Source: an uncultured Lachnospiraceae bacterium (GTDB lineage: Bacteria; Bacillota; Clostridia; Lachnospirales; Lachnospiraceae). Taken from it: a stretch of DNA of 6,639 nucleotides. A program made the position numbers and the translations under genes. The notes under the pieces were generated by a model. It did no database searches. It was not told the DNA's origin and worked only from the letters and a program-made list of their open reading frames with translations. Numbering within the stretch: the first letter of the stretch is position 1; each line of letters begins with the position of its first letter. Below, piece by piece: positions 1 through 5,046 of this stretch. Location of the stretch: the NCBI GenBank assembly GCA_902767065.1, contig CACXFW010000373.1, positions 1 through 6,639 on the forward strand. Direction: 5' to 3'.

Positions 1-106
1 AGGGGTTTGCGTATTTGCTGTCCGGCCTGGCTTTGGTGGAGTGACGAGAGAGGCGGCAGGAGCATTATCTCAGGGAATCGCCGGCCGTATCAGTGTCTTA
101 CAGTAA
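1..106 (+). other. Left-edge sequence, possible tail of an upstream gene
   Basis: Two + frames stay open from the window edge. One ends at TGA 42-44 and reads GFAYLLSGLALVE, a hydrophobic end that would suit a membrane protein. The other ends at TAA 104-106 and reads through 34 mixed residues. Neither can be assigned to a family from so little sequence, and either could be chance. I see no convincing terminator and no good promoter hexamer pair for the following gene here, so that gene may be cotranscribed with whatever lies to the left. Confidence 0.2.
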
Positions 107-127
107 ACGCAGAAAGGAGAATCAAAG

Positions 128-1669
128 ATGTATTTTGAGACTGCCACACCTGAGTCGGTCGGGATCCGGTCCGCGGATATCAGGACATTTCTGGAAGAAT
201 CATTCAAAGCAGGCATTCAGCTTCACAGCTTCATGCTGGTCCGTCACGGAAAGGTTGCCGCGCAGGGATGGGTGAGGCCTTACAGTGCTGACGCGAGGCA
301 TATCATTTATTCCTTCTCCAAGACCTTTACCGCAACAGCGATCGGTTTCGCCATGCAGGAGGGGATTCTCACCCTGGATGAGAAGCTTGTGGATCTGTTT
401 CCGGAAGAGCTTCCTGATACGATCTCTGAGAACCTTGCCCTTGCGGACATTGAGAGCCTTCTGACCATGAGCTGCGGACATGAGACGGAGATTACGAAGA
501 GTGATATTCAGGCGAATGACGGGAACTGGGTAAAGGCTTTTCTGGCGCACGAGTTTGTGTTCCGTCCGCATACCATGTTCCAGTATAATACCTTCGGCAC
601 AGACCTTCTGAGCCTGATCCTTGAGAAGAAGTCGGGACAGAAGCTGACGCAGTTCCTCACGCCAAGGCTGTTTGATCCGCTTGGAATCAAGGATGTCTAC
701 TGTTCCACGATGGGAGACAGAGCTGTGGCTCCGGATGCCCCTTACAGCCAGGTGGAAGGAGGCGGCTGGGGTTACCACATGCGGACCGAAGACCTTGCGC
801 GGTTTATCTGGTTCCTTGAGCAGCGTGGTGTGTGGGAAGGAAAGCGTCTTCTGAATGAGGACTGGTTCGACCGGGCCTTTACCAGGCAGATTGAGACGAT
901 GAACGGCGTCTACGATGCTTCCAGACCGAACTGGCAGAAGGGATACTGCTATCAGTGCTGGTGCAATACGATCCCCGGGACCTGGAGGGCTGACGGTTTG
1001 TACGGGCAATTTGGCTATGTCCTTCCAAAGCAGGATGCCATCATGATTATGACTGCAGCTTCTGTGGATACGGAAGGGCAGCTCAGCCTCTTTGCCGAGA
1101 ATATCGCAAAACGCATGGCTGAGGAACCGCTTCCGGAAGATCCGGCGGAATATGAGGCACTTCAGGAGACGATCCGGGGACTGAGGATTCCGGGCCTTTG
1201 GAATATCCGTCAGATCTGGTCAGAACAGGTTCTCGGAGGAAAGACTTACTGCATCGACAATCCGTATGGAATTTCCTTTGAAGAGTTTATCGGCGGGGAA
1301 GGTCATTTTGGACATGACAGCCTGGTTCTTCGGAATCTGTCCTTTTCCTTTGATCAGAACCAGCTCCTGATAAGACTTTCCGAGACAGACGGAGAGAAGG
1401 AATCTGTGCAGATTCTTCCGGTCGGACTGGACGGGGAGTACAGGGAGTGTACTCTTTCAGACGGAACCTACTATTCCTCCGGAAAATGGGTCTGGTCGGA
1501 TGAGATGGAGCTTGAGGTCCGCTTCCAGGAAGCCCTCGGTGCGGCAATGATCCGGCTGACCTTTGACGATGCGAACCTGAAGCTGTCCGTCCGCAGTCAG
1601 ATTCCGGAAGAGCTTGATCTGACGGTCCGTGAAGTCCGTATGCTGTGCGGAACCTGTCAGAATCAGTAA
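128..1669 (+). CDS. Serine hydrolase, class C beta-lactamase-like fold (COG1680 type)
   Basis: The 513-residue protein has the three-motif active site of the class C beta-lactamase/DD-peptidase/esterase superfamily. Motif 1 is S62-F-S-K65, with S62 the expected nucleophile and K65 the general base, inside YSFSKTFTATAIG. Motif 2 is Y153-N154-T155 in FQYNTFGTDLLSLILE, a Y-N-S/T variant of the usual Y-x-N. The third strand motif is probably D289-G-L-Y-G-Q294, before a hydrophobic strand. Residues 1 to about 340 form the catalytic domain; about 350-513 look beta-rich and match no domain I can name. No signal peptide or membrane segment is visible, so it is probably cytoplasmic and more likely an esterase, amidase or peptidase than a resistance enzyme. 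The start is fixed by AAAGGAG at 113-119, 8 bases before ATG. It lies 129 bp before the antiporter operon, which has its own promoter, so a functional link is not implied. Substrate unknown. Confidence 0.88.
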   Translation: MYFETATPESVGIRSADIRTFLEESFKAGIQLHSFMLVRHGKVAAQGWVRPYSADARHIIYSFSKTFTATAIGFAMQEGILTLDEKLVDLFPEELPDTISENLALADIESLLTMSCGHETEITKSDIQANDGNWVKAFLAHEFVFRPHTMFQYNTFGTDLLSLILEKKSGQKLTQFLTPRLFDPLGIKDVYCSTMGDRAVAPDAPYSQVEGGGWGYHMRTEDLARFIWFLEQRGVWEGKRLLNEDWFDRAFTRQIETMNGVYDASRPNWQKGYCYQCWCNTIPGTWRADGLYGQFGYVLPKQDAIMIMTAASVDTEGQLSLFAENIAKRMAEEPLPEDPAEYEALQETIRGLRIPGLWNIRQIWSEQVLGGKTYCIDNPYGISFEEFIGGEGHFGHDSLVLRNLSFSFDQNQLLIRLSETDGEKESVQILPVGLDGEYRECTLSDGTYYSSGKWVWSDEMELEVRFQEALGAAMIRLTFDDANLKLSVRSQIPEELDLTVREVRMLCGTCQNQ

Positions 1670-1751
1670 GGGGTCACAGGCACAGGGCTGGCCGGGGTGA
1701 GACGTGTAACAACGGGGCCGATATTGCTCAGGCCGGGAGCGGATGCGTTCC

Positions 1752-1780
1752 TTGTCACTGCCCTGCAAAAGTGGTACAAT
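1752..1780 (+). promoter_or_regulatory. Sigma-A promoter of the antiporter operon
   Basis: The -35 element TTGTCA (1752-1757; five of six consensus bases) is separated by exactly 17 bp from the -10 element TACAAT (1775-1780; five of six). A TGG triplet at 1772-1774 makes it an extended -10. Transcription would start near 1786-1788, leaving only about 11-13 untranslated bases, essentially just the ribosome binding site, before the mnhE ATG at 1799. No operator-like palindrome is obvious around it. This is a sequence prediction, but both hexamers, the spacing and the TGN agree. Confidence 0.75.
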
Positions 1781-1787
1781 TTCCATC

Positions 1788-1792
1788 GGAGG
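1788..1792 (+). promoter_or_regulatory. Ribosome binding site deciding the mnhE start
   Basis: GGAGG sits 6 bases before ATG 1799. An in-frame ATG exists at 1697, but it lies upstream of the predicted promoter, has no comparable Shine-Dalgarno sequence, and would add 34 residues not typical of MnhE. The 1799 start puts the hydrophobic N-terminus MFILFFALWIILNG at residue 1, as expected for the family. Confidence 0.8.
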
Positions 1793-1798
1793 TGGCCC

Positions 1799-2257
1799 AT
1801 GTTCATTCTGTTTTTTGCTTTGTGGATCATCCTGAACGGTCGCATCACCCTGGAGCTCGTGCTTCTGGGGATTCTGATTGCTGCGGCCGTCTTTTTGTTT
1901 GCGCATTTTGCGTTTGGGTATTCGATTGCGGGAGAGGGCAGAATCCTGAGACATCTGCCGCTGGCAATCTGGTATCTGATCAATCTGACAGTACAGATTG
2001 TCATAGCATCCCTGAATGTGATTGCGGTGATCGTCAACCCATCCCGGAAACCGGATCCGGTACTGGTCGAGTTTCATTCCGGCCTTCCGACTGAATTCCA
2101 GAATGTCGTGCTGGCCAATTCCATTACCCTGACTCCGGGAACCGTGACAGTCAGCCTGCAGGGTGATCATTTTACGGTACATTGCCTTCTTCCTGACTAC
2201 GCCAAAGATCTTGCGGAATCCTCTTTTGTGAAGCTGCTCAGACGGTTCACTCCATAG
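1799..2257 (+). CDS. mnhE: Multisubunit cation/H+ antiporter subunit E (MnhE/MrpE; MbhA-like)
   Basis: This 152-residue membrane protein is a small accessory subunit of Mrp/Mnh-type Na+(or K+)/H+ antiporters and of the antiporter module of Mbh-type complexes. Residues 2-13 and about 18-39 are hydrophobic; a further segment spans about 53-79. They are followed by a soluble C-terminal domain carrying the family signature A106-N-S-I-T-L-T-P-G-T115, then T-V-S-L and later C-L-L-P-D-Y. It is the first gene of the operon, directly behind the predicted promoter. Its last codons and stop (TAG 2255-2257) lie inside the first copy of a 62-bp tandem repeat, so the C-terminus VKLLRRFTP is partly copied just downstream as non-coding sequence. 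Length is normal for the family. Confidence 0.93.
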   Translation: MFILFFALWIILNGRITLELVLLGILIAAAVFLFAHFAFGYSIAGEGRILRHLPLAIWYLINLTVQIVIASLNVIAVIVNPSRKPDPVLVEFHSGLPTEFQNVVLANSITLTPGTVTVSLQGDHFTVHCLLPDYAKDLAESSFVKLLRRFTP

Positions 2258-2350
2258 AATGGTGTCAGAGCCGGAGACCCTGGTATCATGTGAAGCTGTT
2301 CAGGGGGTTCACTTCATGGAATGAAGTCTGAGCCAAAGACCCTGGTATGA
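2227..2350 (+). repeat. 62-bp imperfect tandem duplication spanning the mnhE stop
   Basis: Unit 1 is 2227-2288 and unit 2 is 2289-2350. They are exactly the same length, directly abutting, and match at 51 of 62 positions by hand alignment, with no gaps. Identical blocks include TGTGAAGCTG at the start of each unit and ACCCTGGTAT near the end. Unit 1 contains the last nine mnhE codons and the stop; unit 2 is wholly non-coding and fills most of the 117-bp gap to mnhF. Eleven substitutions suggest the duplication is not recent. Confidence 0.92.
2311..2327 (+). other. Small hairpin in the mnhE-mnhF gap
   Basis: ACTTCA (2311-2316) and TGAAGT (2322-2327) are perfect inverted copies around the loop TGGAA. 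The same place in repeat unit 1 (2249-2254 with 2260-2265) keeps five of six pairs, one of them changed from T-A to C-G on both sides. No T-run follows, so it is not an intrinsic terminator; it could stabilise or process the transcript. Confidence 0.45.
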
Positions 2351-2374
2351 ATCGGTAGATAAAGGAGAGATGGA

Positions 2375-2731
2375 ATGTCCATCGAAAGCGCATATCAATA
2401 TCTGTATCTGAGTGCCGCGATCGTGCTCGGGATCCTGGTCGGTATTGTCCTGATCCGCAGTGTGATCGGACCGCGTATCACTGACCGGATCCTGTGCATC
2501 AACATGATCGGGACCCTGGTAATCTGCCTGATCGCGATTCTCGCCCTGCGTCAGAATGAGGGGTACCTCGTGGACATTTCTCTGATCTACGCCATGATCA
2601 GCTTTCTGACGGTTCTGATCCTTGCCTCCGTTTACATCCGGAAGAAGGAAGGAAAACCGGATGAAAGGGATGACAGGCCATCCTCAAACCGGCAGATTGG
2701 CGAAGGCGGGAAGGAGGCCGGAGATGGGTGA
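2375..2731 (+). CDS. mnhF: Multisubunit cation/H+ antiporter subunit F (MnhF/MrpF; MbhB-like)
   Basis: The 118-residue product is the three-helix F subunit of the Mrp/Mnh antiporter. Predicted helices cover about residues 10-31, 39-58 and 67-88. Family residues are visible: G32-P33-x-x-x-D37-R38 after helix 1, and D67-x4-Y72-A73-x3-F77 in helix 3. AAAGGAG at 2361-2367 lies 7 bases before ATG 2375; a nearer ATG at 2370 is in another frame that soon stops. Residues from about 90 on form a charged, helix-free tail that makes the protein longer than the usual roughly 90 residues. That tail encodes the AAGGAGG ribosome binding site of mnhG. The gene overlaps mnhG by 8 bases. Confidence 0.93.
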   Translation: MSIESAYQYLYLSAAIVLGILVGIVLIRSVIGPRITDRILCINMIGTLVICLIAILALRQNEGYLVDISLIYAMISFLTVLILASVYIRKKEGKPDERDDRPSSNRQIGEGGKEAGDG

Positions 2732-3050
2732 GTGGATACGCTTCTGGATCGTGGCTGTGCTCCTTCTTTCTGGCGTTTTGTGCTTTGTACTTGAGGTAAT
2801 CGGGATCTTCCGGTTCGGATATGTCCTGAACAGGATGCATGCCTCCGGAATCGGGGATACGATGGGCCTTCTGCTGGTCGTCCTGGCGCTGATGATCGCC
2901 TCCGGCTGGAACTTTGTGACACTGAAGCTGCTTCTTCTGATTCTATTCATGTGGCTTACGTCACCGACCAGCACGCATTTCCTCAGTCTGGTTGAGATGA
3001 ATACCAACCCCTGGCTGGACCGCCATGTGCGCAGGAGGATAGAAGCATGA
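2724..3050 (+). CDS. mnhG: Multisubunit cation/H+ antiporter subunit G (MnhG/MrpG; MbhC-like)
   Basis: This 108-residue membrane protein is the G subunit of the Mrp/Mnh antiporter. Helices are predicted at about residues 7-29, 45-60 and 64-80. The family loop between helices 1 and 2 reads G27-x-x-R30-F31 followed by N36-R37-M38-H39-A40, and helix 3 ends in T79-S-P81 with H85 shortly after, as in the usual P-x3-H pattern. The start at 2724 has AAGGAGG at 2711-2717, 6 bases upstream. An upstream in-frame ATG at 2622 would prefix 34 charged residues lying inside mnhF and is unlikely. The C-terminal tail after about residue 90 is hydrophilic. The end overlaps the next gene by ATGA. Confidence 0.93.
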   Translation: MGEWIRFWIVAVLLLSGVLCFVLEVIGIFRFGYVLNRMHASGIGDTMGLLLVVLALMIASGWNFVTLKLLLLILFMWLTSPTSTHFLSLVEMNTNPWLDRHVRRRIEA

Positions 3051-3370
3051 CACCGAGAGAGATATTGACAGTCATCTTGCTGGTGATTCTGATCATCTGT
3101 GCGATTTCCGTGAATGTCATCCCGAATCTCCTGCAATCGGTCATTACATTCATGGCTTACAGTTTTATCATGGCTGTCGTATGGATTCTGATGGAGAGTC
3201 CGGATCTGGGGATTACGGAAGCCGCGGTCGGCGCAGGTGTCAGCGGAATCCTGTTTCTGATGACACTCAAAAAGATCCGCAGTGAGGAGGAGCATGATCC
3301 TGCCGATGACCGGGAGGAGAAACCTAAGACAGACTCCAGACAGACATCCGGAGGAGAGAAGACACGATGA
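3047..3370 (+). CDS. Stand-alone MbhD-type (DUF4040) antiporter subunit
   Basis: This 107-residue protein corresponds to a piece of the C-terminal region of the large subunit MrpA (MbhD in archaeal membrane-bound hydrogenases), here encoded as a separate gene. Three helices are predicted at about residues 6-22, 30-48 and 57-76. The recognisable core is M49-E-S-P52-D53-L-G-I-T57-E58-A59-A-V-G62, matching the P-D-x-x-x-T-E-A-x-x-G signature of the domain. Residues from about 78 to the end are a strongly charged tail not part of the domain. The start overlaps the mnhG stop as ATGA, with AGGAGG at 3033-3038. It should sit beside the MbhE and MnhB parts encoded by the next gene. Confidence 0.9.
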   Translation: MTPREILTVILLVILIICAISVNVIPNLLQSVITFMAYSFIMAVVWILMESPDLGITEAAVGAGVSGILFLMTLKKIRSEEEHDPADDREEKPKTDSRQTSGGEKTR

Positions 3371-4356
3371 AAGAATTGTTTACCGCCTGGCTGGAAGGCG
3401 GATCCGATCCGATGGAGTCGCTGCTTGATATCTCCACTCAGGAGGATCAGGACCGTGAGGCACGGAAGAAAGTATCAGATGAAAAGATCCGGCGCCTTAG
3501 AAAAGATCCGGCTGCCTTGCAGACTGTGGAGCGGATGAGAAAACGGTTCCGGAAGATCTATCTTGCAGTGGCGGTTGTGTGCTGTATCATGCTGTCAGGA
3601 TTCCTGCTGTATACCATCTCGCTTATGCCCAGGTACGGTGAGGAGAATCCCCGTGCCAGGGAAGTGGTAGAACGCTATGTGGAGCAGGGTGTCGCGGAGA
3701 CCGGCGCGATTAATATTGTTACAGGCATGATTCTGGATTACAGAGCCTTCGATACGCTCGGAGAATCCCATGTTCTGTTTACGGCGCTGATCTGTGTGAT
3801 GATCCTGCTCAGGATCGATCAGAAGAATCAGCGGTCCGGCTATGAGGATTACTATACCATCCGCAGCGATACCTATTATGATCTGTCAAGGGAGCCGATC
3901 CTGCCGGTGATGGGACGTATCCTGCTTCCCTGCATCCTGGTATACGGGATTTATATCCTGCTCAACGGACAGAATTCTCCCGGGGGAGGGTTTTCCGGAG
4001 GAGCAGTGATCGGGGCAGGCATGATCCTGTTTTCGGCAGCATTTGGAATGAAGGCGGCTGACCGTTTTCTTTCCGTCCGGCTGTGCAGCATCCTTACCTT
4101 TGTCTCGCTGGCGTTTTACAGCTTCGCAAAGGGGTATGTATTTTTCATGGGCGCAAACGGACTGGAGAACCACATCCCGAAGGGGACTCCCGGTGCCGTT
4201 CTGTCCGGGGGAATGATCCTTCCGCTTGACCTTGCGGTCGGCTGCGTGGTCAGTGTGACGATGTTCGGGTTCTACAGCCTGTTCCGCAGAGGAAGCATTG
4301 GTATGGAGGTGGATTATGGACGTTTCTCATCGGAGGAATCGAAACAGTCCCAATGA
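3367..4356 (+). CDS. mnhB: Fused MbhE (MrpA C-terminal) + MnhB antiporter subunit
   Basis: The 329-residue product joins two parts usually separate or differently arranged. Residues about 64-150 are MbhE-like: a helix (64-86), then T112-G-A-I-N-I-V-T and L123-D-Y-R-A-F-D-T-L-G-E133 leading into a helix ending L148-R149. Residues about 175-315 are an MnhB/MrpB domain with L187-P188 in helix 1 and S204-P-G-G-G-F-S-G-G212, then three more helices. The usual H-G-H before P-G-G-G-F is N200-G-Q202 here. The first about 62 residues are a charged extension, rich in Lys, Arg, Asp and Glu, that I do not recognise. GGAGGAG at 3350-3356 precedes ATG 3367, which overlaps the previous stop as ATGA; M57 (3535) is an alternative start but its Shine-Dalgarno spacing is poor. 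A 309-bp non-coding spacer follows. Confidence 0.92.
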   Translation: MKELFTAWLEGGSDPMESLLDISTQEDQDREARKKVSDEKIRRLRKDPAALQTVERMRKRFRKIYLAVAVVCCIMLSGFLLYTISLMPRYGEENPRAREVVERYVEQGVAETGAINIVTGMILDYRAFDTLGESHVLFTALICVMILLRIDQKNQRSGYEDYYTIRSDTYYDLSREPILPVMGRILLPCILVYGIYILLNGQNSPGGGFSGGAVIGAGMILFSAAFGMKAADRFLSVRLCSILTFVSLAFYSFAKGYVFFMGANGLENHIPKGTPGAVLSGGMILPLDLAVGCVVSVTMFGFYSLFRRGSIGMEVDYGRFSSEESKQSQ

Positions 4357-4665
4357 CCCGGTCTATCGTCTGGCTGCTTCATTTAGCGAAGTCATTCGTT
4401 CTTCCGGATGGGAATGCAGGTTATGCAGGCCCTGCCCCTGAAAGCGGGAAATGGCAGCGGCTGGAAAACCGCTCCAGGCAGGGAGCCAGGTACCGTTCGA
4501 AAGTACGAGTCCGAAGGATGCAGCAGTTTCGATTACGGGACCTGAATCCGGACGGATCTTGCCAGCAATGAACTATCGTTATCATAGAGAAGACAAAGCA
4601 TGGCGCCCAGAGGGTGTCCGGCAAGTCGGGCATCTGCGGCAATAGTGGGCTGCAGGGAGGAGAGT
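4357..4665 (+). other. 309-bp intra-operon spacer, candidate structured RNA
   Basis: No credible gene is present, although neighbouring junctions overlap. Folding by hand gives successive local structures. (a) 4385-4390 with 4395-4400, six pairs, loop GTCA. (b) CCCTGCC 4430-4436 with 4477-4483, then a 15-base purine-rich 5' bulge (4437-4451), then TGG 4452-4454 with 4474-4476 and AGCGG 4456-4460 with 4469-4473; the 3' arm 4469-4483 is paired without a gap. (c) CAGGT 4487-4491 with 4540-4544, CCGT 4493-4496 with 4535-4538, TCGAAA 4497-4502 with 4527-4532, capped by TCC/GGA. (d) CCGGAC 4548-4553 with 4616-4621, enclosing GCCAGC 4561-4566 with 4598-4604 (one bulge) and a CCC-AGA-GGG hairpin at 4606-4614. 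Then comes the mnhC ribosome binding site GGGAGG 4655-4660. I recognise no known RNA class. Confidence 0.55.
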
Positions 4666-5046
4666 ATGATCCAGCATCTTCTGACCAATTATGAAGAAGC
4701 GGCTGCCGTGATTCTGTTTGGTATCGGCTTTACGACGCTTCTGTTCCACAGGAATCTGATCAAGAAACTGATCGGGATGAACATCATGGATACGGGGATC
4801 TTTCTGCTTCTGGCTTCCATGGGGTACATCCGTGGCAGAAAGGCGCCGATCATAGAAAATGGCGTCACCGACACTTCGGCTTATATCAACCCGGTCCCGG
4901 CAGGACTTGTCCTGACAGGGATCGTGGTTTCTGTCTCCGTGACTGCTGTCATGCTGGCGCTTACGGTGCGCCTGTACAAACGTTACCATACACTGGACCT
5001 GGATATGATCTATGTGCTGTCAAAGCACGAGAAGGAAGACCGATGA
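4666..5046 (+). CDS. mnhC: Multisubunit cation/H+ antiporter subunit C (MnhC/MrpC; NuoK-like)
   Basis: The 126-residue protein is the NuoK-like C subunit of the antiporter complex. Three helices are predicted at about residues 11-27, 31-54 and 78-101. Helix 2 begins with L35-I-G37-M-N-I-M-D-T-G, and helix 3 holds the most conserved stretch, N75-P76-V-P78-A-G-L-V-L-T84-G-I-V-V88, matching the D-P-L-P-Q-A-L-V-L-T-A-I-V-I type signature, with the Gln replaced by Ala79. The loop between helices 2 and 3 and the C-terminal 20 residues are polar. ATG 4666 has GGGAGG at 4655-4660, 5 bases upstream. An in-frame ATG at 4600 would add 22 residues of non-coding character. This gene is uncoupled from mnhB by the long spacer, but the stop overlaps mnhD as ATGA. 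Confidence 0.92.
   Translation: MIQHLLTNYEEAAAVILFGIGFTTLLFHRNLIKKLIGMNIMDTGIFLLLASMGYIRGRKAPIIENGVTDTSAYINPVPAGLVLTGIVVSVSVTAVMLALTVRLYKRYHTLDLDMIYVLSKHEKEDR

Noticed and set aside
200..1009. A 269-codon open frame on the - strand across the serine hydrolase
   Set aside because: It shows no family motif and lies opposite the catalytic motifs of a clearly conserved + strand protein.
1670..1751. Search for a terminator of the serine hydrolase gene
   Set aside because: Only short inverted pieces are present (GGCC pairs, and CAGGGC 1683-1688 with GCCCTG 1760-1765 far apart), with no T-run; nothing supports a terminator call.
1457..2182. A 241-codon open frame on the - strand spanning the hydrolase end and mnhE
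   Set aside because: It is low-complexity, Gln/Arg/His-rich, and crosses two well-supported + strand genes and the promoter.
2281..2351. Extended -10-like TGGTATCAT (2281-2289) and TGGTATGAA (2343-2351), one at the end of each repeat unit, as internal promoters
   Set aside because: Neither has a recognisable -35 at 16-18 bp, and the similarity between them comes simply from the duplication.
4405..4495. Partial resemblance to a cobalamin riboswitch core (GGGAATGCAGG, then AGCCAGGTACC like a shortened B12 box)
   Set aside because: The conserved GGTG segment and an intact B12 box are missing, the spacing does not fit, and the hand-fold here differs from the class.
4503..4530. GAGTCCGAAGGA resembling stem II of a hammerhead ribozyme, and GTTCGAAA resembling a tRNA T-loop
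   Set aside because: There is no CUGANGA or following GAAA core for a hammerhead, and no D, anticodon or acceptor arms for a tRNA.
4353..4571. A 72-codon + strand frame whose ATG overlaps the mnhB stop as ATGA, like true junctions here
   Set aside because: Its nearest GGAGG (4332-4336) is 16 bases away, the translation is basic with no family features, and it runs through sequence better explained as paired RNA stems.
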